A stretch of 64,000 nt of DNA from Candidatus Eisenbacteria bacterium. GTDB taxonomy: Bacteria; Orphanbacterota; Orphanbacteria; Orphanbacterales; Orphanbacteraceae. The stretch's first letter is position 1, and each line of letters opens with the position of its first letter. Position numbers and translations under genes: made by a program. The stretch is taken from the NCBI GenBank assembly GCA_016930695.1, contig JAFGGD010000020.1:80028-144027 (forward strand), read 5' to 3'. Of the stretch, positions 8,471-17,765 are shown one piece after another. The notes beneath the pieces were generated by a model, which did not search any database, had not been told where the DNA came from, and saw nothing but the letters and a program-made list of their open reading frames with translations.

Positions 8471-10569
8471 GGAAGACGCTGCTCATCGAGATCGGCACCG
8501 AGGAGATCCCCGCCGGGTACCTGTCGCCGGCGCTGGACGCCTTCGCGGAAAAGCTCGCGTCGCGTCTCACCGGGGAGAGGATCCTCTTCGAGAGGATGGA
8601 GCGTTTCGCCACCCCGCGGCGGCTGGCGCTGCGCGCCCTGGCCGTGGAGGAGATGCAGCCGGACCGGGAGCGTGAGGTGACCGGGCCGCCGGCGCGGATC
8701 GCTTTCGACGCCGACGGAAACCCGACCAAGGCGGCGATCGGCTTCGCCAAGACCCAGGGGATCGCGCTGACGGACCTGCGGAAAGTGACCACCGACAAGG
8801 GAGAGTACCTCGCCGCTACGGTGACCGACCATGGGCGGGCGACGGCGGAGATCCTGGCGGACCTGGTGCCGGAGATCCTGGCGTCGCTCCCCTTCCCGCG
8901 GACCATGCGCTGGGAGTCCGGCGGCTTCGTCTTCGCCCGTCCCATCCGTTGGATCGTCGCGCTTCTCGGCGGGGACGTGATCGACATCGCCGTGGCGGGC
9001 GTGCGGAGCGGGCGGACGAGCCGCGGTCACCGGCAACTCCATCCCGATCCGGTGAGGATCGACGTTCCCGAATCCTACGAGGAGGCGCTCCGCGCCGCCT
9101 TCGTGATCGTCTCACCCGAGGAGAGGCGTTCGCGGATCGCCGAGTCGATCGCCGAGGCGGCGGCGGCCGAGGGAGGGCGCGTGATCGACGACCCCGGACT
9201 TCTGGACACGGTCGGCTACCTGGTCGAGCATCCCCACGCGGTGGTGGGACGTTTCGAGGAACGCTTCCTCGCCCTACCGGCACGTGTGGTGATCACCGCC
9301 ATGCGTTCCCATCAAAAGTATTTCTCCGTCGCCGACGAGAGCGGCCGGCTCCTTCCGCGGTTCGTCGCCGTCGCCAACGGGACGGCGGGAAACGAGGCGG
9401 AGGTGCGCGCCGGCAACGAAAGGGTGCTCGCCGCCCGCCTGGCGGACGCCGAGTTCTATTGGAACGAGGACCGTTCCGTCCCCCTCGCCGAGCGGGTGGA
9501 GCGTCTCGACCGCATCCTGTGGCAGGAGGGGATGGGCTCCCTCCTCGAGAAGACCGAGCGGATCGAGGCGATCGCCGGACGGCTCGCCGCCGAGGCGGCG
9601 CCGGAGGCGAAGGGGGCGGCGACCCGCGCGGCCCGTCTCGCCAAGGCGGATCTCACCACCGAGATGATCCGGGACGGCAAGGAGTTCACCGCACTGCAGG
9701 GTTACATGGGAATGGAATACGCCCGCGCCTCCGGCGAGGAGGAGGACGTGGCGCGCGCGATCTTCGAGCAGTATCTCCCCCGCTTTTCCGGCGACGCGCT
9801 CCCGGAGACGGTGCCGGGGGTGATCCTGTCGCTGGCGGACCGGATCGACACGCTGATCGGCTGCTTCGCCGCCGGTCTCGTCCCGAGCGGTTCCCAGGAT
9901 CCCTACGCCCTCCGCCGGAGCGCCCTCGGCGTGGTCCGCATGCTCGCCGAGGAGAGGGTCCGCCTCGATCTCGGCCGACTCCTCGCCGCCGGCGTGGAGG
10001 TGTACGGCGGGCGTCTCGACGACCCGGAGAAGATCCTCGGCGACCTGCGCGGTTTTTTCCGGCGGCGGATCCGCAACCTCCTGGTGGACGAGAAGGGTCT
10101 TCCCTACGACGTGACCGACGCCGTGCTCGAGATCGGCATCGACCGGCCCGCGGATCTGGAGCCTCGGATCCGGGCGATCGATGCAGCGCGCGCAGACGCT
10201 TCTTTCGAGCGGCTGGTCTTCGGGTGCAAGCGGGTGATGAACATCTTGAAGGGTCAGGAGCCGGCCGGCGATCCCGATCCGGCTCTCTTCCGGCAGGAGG
10301 AGGAGAAGGGGCTCGCCGCCGCCGCCGAAGCGATCCGCGAAGGATACGTCGTCTCGCTGGAGGCGGGGGAGTACGGCCGGGCGATGGAGATGCTCCTCAC
10401 GCTGCGCGACCCCATCGACCGTTTCTTCGACGCGGTGCTCGTGATGGACAAAGACGATCTGGTCCGGCGGAACCGGATCGCCCTTCTCCAAGGCACGGCT
10501 CAGCTTTTCCGGGGGCTGGCCGATCTCTCGAAAGTGGTTTTGGAGGGGGAGCGCGATTCCTCCGCCTGA
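8467..10569 (+). CDS. glyS: Glycyl-tRNA synthetase beta subunit
   Basis: A 700-aa beta subunit, of normal family length. It begins with [18 protein letters not shown], has the conserved [10 protein letters not shown] and [26 protein letters not shown] segments, the HD-like central region ([21 protein letters not shown]) and a C-terminal DALR-type anticodon-binding domain. The GTG start overlaps the glyQ stop codon. A longer open frame upstream runs inside glyQ and is discarded. The beta subunit supplies most of the tRNA recognition. It is the last gene of the housekeeping run before the envelope/glycan genes, only 12 nt before the next ATG. Confidence 0.97.
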   Translation: MRKTLLIEIGTEEIPAGYLSPALDAFAEKLASRLTGERILFERMERFATPRRLALRALAVEEMQPDREREVTGPPARIAFDADGNPTKAAIGFAKTQGIALTDLRKVTTDKGEYLAATVTDHGRATAEILADLVPEILASLPFPRTMRWESGGFVFARPIRWIVALLGGDVIDIAVAGVRSGRTSRGHRQLHPDPVRIDVPESYEEALRAAFVIVSPEERRSRIAESIAEAAAAEGGRVIDDPGLLDTVGYLVEHPHAVVGRFEERFLALPARVVITAMRSHQKYFSVADESGRLLPRFVAVANGTAGNEAEVRAGNERVLAARLADAEFYWNEDRSVPLAERVERLDRILWQEGMGSLLEKTERIEAIAGRLAAEAAPEAKGAATRAARLAKADLTTEMIRDGKEFTALQGYMGMEYARASGEEEDVARAIFEQYLPRFSGDALPETVPGVILSLADRIDTLIGCFAAGLVPSGSQDPYALRRSALGVVRMLAEERVRLDLGRLLAAGVEVYGGRLDDPEKILGDLRGFFRRRIRNLLVDEKGLPYDVTDAVLEIGIDRPADLEPRIRAIDAARADASFERLVFGCKRVMNILKGQEPAGDPDPALFRQEEEKGLAAAAEAIREGYVVSLEAGEYGRAMEMLLTLRDPIDRFFDAVLVMDKDDLVRRNRIALLQGTAQLFRGLADLSKVVLEGERDSSA

Positions 10570-10581
10570 AGGTGAGCGGTC

Positions 10582-11307
10582 ATGGTCCGAGAGATCAGTA
10601 TCGTCTTCCCCGCCTACAACGAGGAAGAGAACGTCGGGGAGTCGGCGCGCCGCGCCGTCGAGGCGGCCGAAGCCGCCGGGATTTCCGATTTCGAGATCCT
10701 TTTCGTCGACGACGGGAGCCGGGACGCCACCGCCGCACGGGTGGAGGCGCTCGCCGCCGCCGACCCGCGTATCCGCCTGATCCGCCACCCCAGGAACCTC
10801 GGTTACGCCATGGCCCTCAAGACCGGCTTCGAGGCGGCGTCCAAGCGCTACATCTTCTACTCCGACTCGGACAACCAGTTCGATATGAAGGAGATGAAAA
10901 ACTTCCTTCCCGCCATCGACGACTACGACATCGTCGTCGGGTTCCGCATCTACCGTTTCGACCCCTTGACGCGCCTTTTCCTGGCCTGGTGCTACAACCT
11001 CGCGGCGCGGATGATCTTTCGGATCCGGGTGCGCGATATCGATTGCGCCTTCAAGCTTTTCCGCCGGGAGGTGTTCGACGTAATCACCATCGAATCGAAG
11101 AAATTCTTCGTCGACACGGAGATCCTCGCCAAGGCGGTGCGGCACAAGATGCGCGTGACCGAAATCGGCGTCCGGCATTATCCGAGGCCTGCGGGAAGAA
11201 GCACGGTCCGGGCGAGTCACGTCTTTTCGACGATCCGCGAACTCATTCAGATGTGGATCAAAATCTACCTCCGCTCCGACAAGCCGGAGCGTCCTTCTTC
11301 CGCGTAG
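10582..11307 (+). CDS. GT2 family glycosyltransferase, dolichol-phosphate-type
   Basis: A 241-aa soluble GT-A fold glycosyltransferase of the polyprenyl-phosphate mannose/glucose synthase type. Seen motifs are SIVFPAYNEEENV at the N-terminus, FVDDGSRD around residues 45-52, and an acidic SDSDNQFD in the DxD position near residue 95, followed by DIDCAFKLFRREV. It has no C-terminal membrane pair, so it probably makes a polyprenyl-phosphate-linked sugar at the inner membrane face. It sits directly before two YfhO-like proteins and upstream of GT39-like enzymes, families that use such lipid-linked donors. That makes it the plausible donor-forming step, which is inferred from context. The sugar cannot be told from sequence. 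Confidence 0.87.
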   Translation: MVREISIVFPAYNEEENVGESARRAVEAAEAAGISDFEILFVDDGSRDATAARVEALAAADPRIRLIRHPRNLGYAMALKTGFEAASKRYIFYSDSDNQFDMKEMKNFLPAIDDYDIVVGFRIYRFDPLTRLFLAWCYNLAARMIFRIRVRDIDCAFKLFRREVFDVITIESKKFFVDTEILAKAVRHKMRVTEIGVRHYPRPAGRSTVRASHVFSTIRELIQMWIKIYLRSDKPERPSSA

Positions 11308-11314
11308 GCGGAGC

Positions 11315-13753
11315 ATGAACGGAAACGGAACCGGACGGAAGATCCTTCTCGCCGCCGCCTCGATCCTCGCCCTTCTCGCCCTTTTCCCGATGGATCTCGC
11401 GCCGGATCGTTATCTGGTCACCTACCGGGCGGATCTCTTCGAGCCCTGGGGACCGTCCTCGGAGGACGGAGCGTCCTTCAATTCGGATTGTTTGCGCTCG
11501 TACTATCCGAGGCGGGTGCTCGCCTCCACCGCGCTCCGTGAGGGGAGGATCCCGCTCTGGGACCCCTGGTCTTTCTGCGGACAGCCCTTTCTGGCGAACT
11601 TCCAGTCCGGCGTTCTCTACCCGGTCAACTGGGCGCTCCTCCCCTTCGCGCCGGAGAGGCAGGCGGGGCTCTTCGTCTGGATCCATCTCGTCGTCGCCGC
11701 GGTGGGGATGCTCCTCCTCCTCCGGTCTCTCGGGCTGTCGCCGGGCGCCGCTCTCGTCGGAGGGATGCTCTTCGCCGCCGGTGACGCCCTCGCGGTTCGG
11801 ACGGGGCAGAGCACCATGCTCGCCGCCGCCTCTTGGATCCCGGCGCTTCTCTGGTCGGTGCGGCGAACGATTCATGGCGGAAGCATCGCGGTGCTCGCCC
11901 TCGTCTTCGCCGGGACGATCCTCGCCGGTTTCCCGCCCATCCTGGTATGGGCGAGCCTTCTCGCCGGGGCGTGGGCGGTTCATCAGTGGCTGGAGGTCCG
12001 TGGGGAGCGGGGGACGCGTTCGATCCTCCGCGCGGCGGGCGGCTTCCTTCTCGGCGCGGGGCTCGCGGCGGCCCAGATCGTGCCGACGGCCGAGCTGATC
12101 GGGCACTCGGACCGGATCCGTTTCGCCTGGCCGACGCTCCTCTCCTCGGCGTGGCACCCGGCGGCGCTCCTCAGGCTGCTCGTTCCGGATTGGCTCGGTT
12201 CCCCCTTCGACGGGGATGATTGGGCGCACCTGCTCTCCCGCGGCGACGGCCACTACTGGCAGTCCTTTCTCTCCACCGCGTGCTACGCCGGCGCCGGAAC
12301 GCTCCTCTTCGCCGCCGTCGGTTTTCGAACCGCGCTGCGCGATCGCGGCGCCCGTTTCCTGATCATCGCCGGCGCGGCGGCCGCCTTCCTTCTGCTCGGC
12401 ACGCCGCTTCTCCGGATGATCTCCCTCGTACCGGGGCTCTCCGGGTCCCGGGTCGACCGGGTGGTCCACCTGTTTTCGATCGCCCTCGTCGTTCCCGCCG
12501 CCTTCGGTTTCGATCGCCTGCGCGGGGGAGCGGGGGGGAGGCGCTGCGCGGTGCTCGCCGCCGCCGCGCTCGCCGCGGCCGCCGCGGCGCTCCTCCTGTT
12601 CGGCGGGGGGATCGCCGGCCGGATCGCCGGCCGGATCGCCGGCGACGCGGGGGCCCTGGCGGCGGGCACCTCCCCCTTCGCCGCGGCGCGGGCGTCTCGG
12701 ACCCTTCTCGTTCTCGGCGCGGCGCTCGTTCCCTTCCTCGTTCCCCCGAGAATCCGCCGATCCCTGTTTCTTCTCGTCGCGGCCGCGGCGGTGCTGGTGC
12801 TCGATCCGGCCCTCGTCGCGCGGAGCCGTCACGTGACCGTCGGCGAAGAGGGTCTTCCCCGGGAGAGGCCGGAGATCCTTTTTCTTCGCGAGGGCGCGGC
12901 GGAGGGAAGGGTCGTCCGATTCGAGGAAGAGAACCTGCCGCCGAACCTTCCCGGCATATTCGGGATCGAGGACGTGGCCGGATATAACGCTTTGAATATT
13001 AAGGAATATCGCGCCTACCTGGACGCCTTCGCCCCCGGCGCGGTGAAGGAGAGAAGGATCAACCCGATCGAACAGACGTGGGAGCTGCGTTCGATGCTGT
13101 TGGCGCGGCTCGCCGCGCGCTGGGTGATCGCCCCGCCCGCCGTCTCCGGCCTCCTCGAAGAGACGCGTTTCCCCGAGGAGCGCTATCGTCTCGCCCGGGA
13201 AGGGCGTTTCCGCGTCTACGAGGACCGCTTCGCCTTCCCCCGGGTTTTTCTGGCGGAGCGGGCGGTGCCGGTCGGATCGGCGGAGGAGGCGATGGAGGTC
13301 CTCGCCCGCCGGGGCCGGCGGAACCGGGTCGTCGCCGTCGTCGAAGGGAACTTCCCCGGCGTGGAGGAAGCGGCTCGTGCTTTTCCGGCGGGCGCAGGCG
13401 GGCGGCCCGAGGCGGCCCCTTTCGGGGGGGGAGAGCCCACGGAGGAGACGGCCGTGATCGTGGAGAGGGAACCGGAGAGGGTGGTCGTCGACTGCGCCGC
13501 CGGCCGGGCGCGACTTCTCGTCCTCGCCGATGTGTTCTATCCCGGTTGGCGTGTTTCCGTCGACGGCGCGCCGGCTCGGATCTGGCGCACCAACCGGATC
13601 CTACGGGGCGTAGCGATTCCCGCCGGCGCGCACCGGGTCGTCTTCACCTATCGTCCCCTCTCCTTCCGGGTCGGCTCGGCGCTTTCCCTGCTTTCCCTCG
13701 CCGCCCTGGCGGCGCTCGGGTTCCGGGCAATTCGCTTGCGCCGGGCCCGGTGA
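11315..13753 (+). CDS. YfhO-like multi-pass membrane protein (paralogue 1)
   Basis: An 812-aa protein with a large lumenal segment near the N-terminus (YYPRRV, then IPLWDPWSFCGQPF), about a dozen hydrophobic helices to roughly residue 500, and a C-terminal soluble beta-rich domain ending in a final helix. The pattern LADVFYPGWRVSVDG...AIPAGAHRVVFTYRP near the end is characteristic of YfhO-type proteins, which in Gram-positives glycosylate cell-surface polymers with polyprenyl-phosphate sugars. It is a paralogue of the next gene, sharing the same start and end motifs. A 12-bp tandem repeat inside it encodes the GIAGRIAGRIAG stretch. Function is by family only. Confidence 0.8.
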   Translation: MNGNGTGRKILLAAASILALLALFPMDLAPDRYLVTYRADLFEPWGPSSEDGASFNSDCLRSYYPRRVLASTALREGRIPLWDPWSFCGQPFLANFQSGVLYPVNWALLPFAPERQAGLFVWIHLVVAAVGMLLLLRSLGLSPGAALVGGMLFAAGDALAVRTGQSTMLAAASWIPALLWSVRRTIHGGSIAVLALVFAGTILAGFPPILVWASLLAGAWAVHQWLEVRGERGTRSILRAAGGFLLGAGLAAAQIVPTAELIGHSDRIRFAWPTLLSSAWHPAALLRLLVPDWLGSPFDGDDWAHLLSRGDGHYWQSFLSTACYAGAGTLLFAAVGFRTALRDRGARFLIIAGAAAAFLLLGTPLLRMISLVPGLSGSRVDRVVHLFSIALVVPAAFGFDRLRGGAGGRRCAVLAAAALAAAAAALLLFGGGIAGRIAGRIAGDAGALAAGTSPFAAARASRTLLVLGAALVPFLVPPRIRRSLFLLVAAAAVLVLDPALVARSRHVTVGEEGLPRERPEILFLREGAAEGRVVRFEEENLPPNLPGIFGIEDVAGYNALNIKEYRAYLDAFAPGAVKERRINPIEQTWELRSMLLARLAARWVIAPPAVSGLLEETRFPEERYRLAREGRFRVYEDRFAFPRVFLAERAVPVGSAEEAMEVLARRGRRNRVVAVVEGNFPGVEEAARAFPAGAGGRPEAAPFGGGEPTEETAVIVEREPERVVVDCAAGRARLLVLADVFYPGWRVSVDGAPARIWRTNRILRGVAIPAGAHRVVFTYRPLSFRVGSALSLLSLAALAALGFRAIRLRRAR
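12610..12643. repeat. Short 12-bp tandem repeat in the first YfhO-like gene
   Basis: Nearly three units of GATCGCCGGCCG encode GIAGRIAGRIAG in a hydrophobic segment. It is in frame (12 bp), so copy-number change would not break the gene. Confidence 0.6.
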
Positions 13754-13772
13754 GGGGCTAGCCTACCTTTTC

Positions 13773-16088
13773 ATGAAGGCGCGCCGTTTCATCGTTCTCA
13801 TTTTCCTGGGCGTCGCGCTCCTGTTCTTCCGGGAGGCCGCCTTTCGCGATCGGGTCGAGATCCCCTGCAATCCGAACCGGTGGGAGCCCTGGCGACGCCA
13901 CGCCACGGCGGAAGAGATCGCCCCTCCGGCGGTGAACACCGACTGCGCCCTCGCCTATTATCCCCGGCGCGTCTTCGCGACGACCTGGATGCGCCGCGGT
14001 GAACTCCCCCTCTGGGATCCGACCACCTTCTGCGGCCAGCCCTTTCTCGCCGATTTTCAGAGTTCCCTTCTCTACCCGGTGAACCTCGCCCTTTACGCGA
14101 TGGAGCCGATGCGGGCGATGGGGTGGTTTCTGATCATCCATTTCGTGCTCGGGGGGTGGTTCGCCTATCGGGCGGCCCGTTCCTTCGGGGTGGGGCGGGG
14201 CGGATCGATCGCGGCCGCCGTCGCCTTTGAGCTGAACCCCTTCTTTCTCACCCGAACCGGCCATCCCACCTTCGTGGCTACCGCCGCCTGGCTCCCGATG
14301 GCGGTCTTCGCGGCGAATCGTCTGGTTCGCAAACCGGGTGCGCGGCAGGCGGCGCTTCTCGCCGCGTCCCTCGCCCTGGCGGCGACGGCCGGGTTCCCCC
14401 AGACGCTGATCCACGTCTACTACGCCGTCGCCTGGCTCCTCTTCGCCGCCTGGGCCCTCCGCGAGGGGGAACGGCCGGGCCGGGTGCTCGCCGCAGGCGC
14501 GGCCGCGGTCGTTCTCTCCTTCGCCCTCGCCGCTTTTCAACTCCTGCCGACGGCGGAGTTCCTGCGCCACTCCACCCGGGACCCGGTGGACACGGCCACT
14601 TTTCTCTCCGGGACCCATCACCCGTTCATGCTCCTCCGCGCGCTGGTGCCCGATCTCTTCGGCAATCCGATGCAAGAGAATCTCTGGTCCCCTCTCTTTC
14701 AGAGGGGAAACGGGCTTTTTAGACAGAATTATGTTTCGACGCTGAACTATTTCGGCGTTCTTCCCCTCGTCCTCGGGCTGTACGGGATCGTGAGGGGGCG
14801 CCGCCGGTTCTTCCTGGGAGGGCTTTTCCTGCTTCCGCTTCTGGTGATTTGGGGGACGCCGGCGGCGAACCTCGCCTTCCACCTTCCCGGTTTCCGTTTC
14901 TCCCGCCCGGACCGTTTGATCCTTCTCCCCCTCTTCGCCGCGTCCCTCGGTTTCGGCATGGGGGTGGACCGTCTGGCGCGCGGGGAGAGGGGGATCCCCC
15001 GGGCGCTTCTCGCCGGGCTCGTCGCGATCCTTCTCGCCGCAGCCGCCGCGGCGCTCGCTCCGGAGGAGATCATCCGCGCCCTGTCGGGAGGGAGGGTGCC
15101 TCCCGGGCCGGTGGCGGGGACGGCGCGCGCTTCGGGGGTCACCACCGCCCTCTTCGCGCTCCTCGGGATCGGGCTCGTCCTCTTCCGGGGGCGCATCGGT
15201 CGCCGCGGATTTCTCGCCGGCGCGGCGCTTCTCGCCGGCGCGGATCTTTTCCTCTTCGGGAGCCGTTTCCACCTTACCCTTCCGGCGGAGTCCACCTTCC
15301 GCGAGACGCCGGAGATCCGGGCGATCCGCGGAGAACTGGGAGGGGAGGGGAGGCTCGTCCGGTTCGGCGTGGCGGCGCGCGATTTCCTCCCGCCCGCCAC
15401 CGCTTCCCTCTACGGGATCGACGACACGGCGGGCATCAACGCCCTCAATCTGGACCGCTACCGCCGTCTGTGGGAGAGGGTCGAGCCGGGTCTCTACTCT
15501 TACCGGCGCTACCTGCCGTTGCAGAGGCTGGAGAGCCTCGACTCTCCCATCCTCCGCCTCGTCGGCGGAAGGGTCTGGACGCTCCGGGCGGACGGCGCGC
15601 CGGCGCCTCTCCGCACGGTCGAGCCGCTCCCGCGGGCGACGATGCACTTCCGTTGGGAGACGCTCCCGCCGGAAAGGATCCTCGAGAGGATCGGCCGCCC
15701 CGGCTTCGACCCGGCGGACACGCTCTTCCTGGAGGAGGAGTCCCCGCACTCCCCGCCGCTCGTCGCGGGGGAGCGCGTGGCCGATACGCGGATTGAGCGC
15801 TACGAACCGGACAGGGTGACGGTGCGCGCCCGAACCCCGGAGCCCGCTTTTCTTCTTCTCGCCGATGCCTGGTATCCCGGCTGGACGGCGACGGTGGATG
15901 GTGAAGCGGCGCGGGTCTACAGGGCGGATTACGCCTTTCGCGGCGTGCATGTGCCCGCCGGTGAGCATGTGATAGACTTCCGCTACCGCCCGGCGTCGTT
16001 CCGCGCCGGGGCCGGGGTGTCCGCGGCGGCCGTCCTACTCACCGCGTCGCTCGCGGTGCTCGGCCGGAAGAGGAGGAGAGAGGGATGA
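13773..16088 (+). CDS. YfhO-like multi-pass membrane protein (paralogue 2)
   Basis: A 771-aa protein with the same plan as the gene before it: an N-terminal helix, an exported segment with CALAYYPRRV and LPLWDPTTFCGQPF, many membrane helices, then a C-terminal domain with LLADAWYPGWTATVDG and VHVPAGEHVIDFRYRPASF before a last helix. The conserved aspartates and the WDP...FCGQPF motif are retained, so it looks active. Tandem YfhO-like paralogues could act on different acceptors or donors. The stop overlaps the start of the phosphodiesterase gene as ATGA, implying coupled expression. The ATG lies 19 nt after the preceding stop. Confidence 0.8.
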   Translation: MKARRFIVLIFLGVALLFFREAAFRDRVEIPCNPNRWEPWRRHATAEEIAPPAVNTDCALAYYPRRVFATTWMRRGELPLWDPTTFCGQPFLADFQSSLLYPVNLALYAMEPMRAMGWFLIIHFVLGGWFAYRAARSFGVGRGGSIAAAVAFELNPFFLTRTGHPTFVATAAWLPMAVFAANRLVRKPGARQAALLAASLALAATAGFPQTLIHVYYAVAWLLFAAWALREGERPGRVLAAGAAAVVLSFALAAFQLLPTAEFLRHSTRDPVDTATFLSGTHHPFMLLRALVPDLFGNPMQENLWSPLFQRGNGLFRQNYVSTLNYFGVLPLVLGLYGIVRGRRRFFLGGLFLLPLLVIWGTPAANLAFHLPGFRFSRPDRLILLPLFAASLGFGMGVDRLARGERGIPRALLAGLVAILLAAAAAALAPEEIIRALSGGRVPPGPVAGTARASGVTTALFALLGIGLVLFRGRIGRRGFLAGAALLAGADLFLFGSRFHLTLPAESTFRETPEIRAIRGELGGEGRLVRFGVAARDFLPPATASLYGIDDTAGINALNLDRYRRLWERVEPGLYSYRRYLPLQRLESLDSPILRLVGGRVWTLRADGAPAPLRTVEPLPRATMHFRWETLPPERILERIGRPGFDPADTLFLEEESPHSPPLVAGERVADTRIERYEPDRVTVRARTPEPAFLLLADAWYPGWTATVDGEAARVYRADYAFRGVHVPAGEHVIDFRYRPASFRAGAGVSAAAVLLTASLAVLGRKRRREG

Positions 16089-17761
16089 GCCGCGTGCTGA
16101 TCACGGGGATCGACGGCGTGACGTTCGACACCCTCGATCCCTGGATGGACGACGGCGTCCTTCCCTACCTCGCGTCGATCCGGCGCGAGGGGGTGACCGC
16201 CCCTCTCCGTTCCACTTTCCCGCCCATTACCGCACCCGCCTGGGTTTCCTTCATGACCGGCAAGAACCCGGGGAAGACGGGGATCTTCGAGTTCCTCTAC
16301 AGCCGGGGCGGCACCTTCGAGCAGACTCCGGTGAACGCCACCGTCCGGGACGGCATTCCCCTTTGGGAGATCCTCTCCCGCGAGGGGCGGCGCGTGCTCG
16401 TGCTCGGCGTGCCGGTCACCTATCCGCCCGACCCGGTGCGGGGGACCCTGATCAGCGGGTTCCTGACGCCGCCGGGGGCGCGCGATTTCACCCGGCCGCC
16501 GGAGCTTCTCGATGAGCTGGAGGAAGCCTTCGGCCCCTATCCGATCTACCACAAGGAGGTCTACCAGAAGGGAAAGGTGGACCGCGTGCTCGACGAGGCG
16601 TTCCGCATCCTCGAGTACCGGCGGAACGTGAGCCTCAAGCTGCTCAAGGAGCGGGAGTGGGACTTCGCGATCACCTATTTCGAGGGGACCGACCGGGTGC
16701 AGCACGAGCTTTGGCACGTTTTCGACGAGACCCACCCCCATTCGAACCGGAAAGAGTCGCGCGCCCACAGGGATCGGGTGTTGGACTACTACCGCGAGGT
16801 GGACGAAACGGCGAGGCTCGTCGGCGAAGCGGCCCGCGGGTTCGATCCGGACGCGACGGAAATCATCATGTCCGATCACGGCTTCGGACCGATTCACACC
16901 TATATGAATTTCAACGTCTGGCTCTGGGAAAACGGATTTCTTCGTCTGCGAAGGGACTTGTCGACGCGTCTGAAGACGCTCCTCTTTCGGCTCGGCTTCA
17001 CCCCCGCCCTCGGCTACCGCGCCGCCATGCGGTTCGGGCTCGCCGGGCTTCGTCTCTCGCGCGGCGTGGGGGCGCGTTCGGTCCTCTTCGACCGGATCAA
17101 CCGGATCTTCCTCTCCCTGGAGAACATCGACTGGGAAAAAACCCGGGCCTTCTCGAAGGGGAACTACGGCCAGATCTACGTGAATCTCCGCGGGCGGGAG
17201 CGGTTCGGTTCCGTCGATCCCGCCGACTACGACCGGACCGCCGGAGAGCTGGTCGACAAGCTGCGGGAGATCCGCGATCCCGAGGACGGCGGCCCGCTCC
17301 TCGCCGAGGTGTTCCGCCGGGAGGAACGCTACGAAGGGCCCTACGTCGAGCGGATGCCGGACGTTCTCTTCATCCCCCGGGACATGAAGCACAAAGCGCT
17401 CGGCATCGTGGACTTCACGACCCGGCGCTTTCTCGAGCCCACCTTCGGCAACTCCGGCGATCACCGGATGGACGGCGTCTTTTTCGCCCGCGGCGGCCCC
17501 TTCCTCGGCGGCGCGGGGCGGATCGAAACCCTCTCCATCGCGGACGTGACGCCCACGGTTCTCCACGTTTTCGGCCTCGGCGTGCCGGAGGACATGGACG
17601 GCCGCGTGATCGAGGCGGCGCTCCGTCCGGATTGGCTCCGGGAGAACCCGGTCCGGTTCCGTCCTCCCTACGAGCGGGCGCGGCCGGAGGAGCTGGACCT
17701 GGACGACGCGGAGAGGCGGGAGATCATCGACCGGCTGAAGGGCATGGGCTACGTGGGGTAG
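16085..17761 (+). CDS. Alkaline-phosphatase-fold phosphodiesterase/transferase
   Basis: A 558-aa member of the type I phosphodiesterase/nucleotide pyrophosphatase family. The two-metal site is complete to the eye: Asp10 in ITGIDG, the nucleophile Thr49 in FPPITAPAWVSF, TDRVQH near residue 202, SDHGFG near 263 and a late GDHRMDG near 459. There is no evident signal peptide, so it may be cytosolic or membrane-associated. Relatives hydrolyse nucleotide-sugar or lipid-linked pyrophosphates or transfer phosphoglycerol-type groups. Its place between YfhO-like and GT39-like genes suggests processing of a lipid or polyprenyl sugar phosphate. The substrate is unknown. Confidence 0.83.
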   Translation: MSRVLITGIDGVTFDTLDPWMDDGVLPYLASIRREGVTAPLRSTFPPITAPAWVSFMTGKNPGKTGIFEFLYSRGGTFEQTPVNATVRDGIPLWEILSREGRRVLVLGVPVTYPPDPVRGTLISGFLTPPGARDFTRPPELLDELEEAFGPYPIYHKEVYQKGKVDRVLDEAFRILEYRRNVSLKLLKEREWDFAITYFEGTDRVQHELWHVFDETHPHSNRKESRAHRDRVLDYYREVDETARLVGEAARGFDPDATEIIMSDHGFGPIHTYMNFNVWLWENGFLRLRRDLSTRLKTLLFRLGFTPALGYRAAMRFGLAGLRLSRGVGARSVLFDRINRIFLSLENIDWEKTRAFSKGNYGQIYVNLRGRERFGSVDPADYDRTAGELVDKLREIRDPEDGGPLLAEVFRREERYEGPYVERMPDVLFIPRDMKHKALGIVDFTTRRFLEPTFGNSGDHRMDGVFFARGGPFLGGAGRIETLSIADVTPTVLHVFGLGVPEDMDGRVIEAALRPDWLRENPVRFRPPYERARPEELDLDDAERREIIDRLKGMGYVG

Positions 17762-17765
17762 AGAG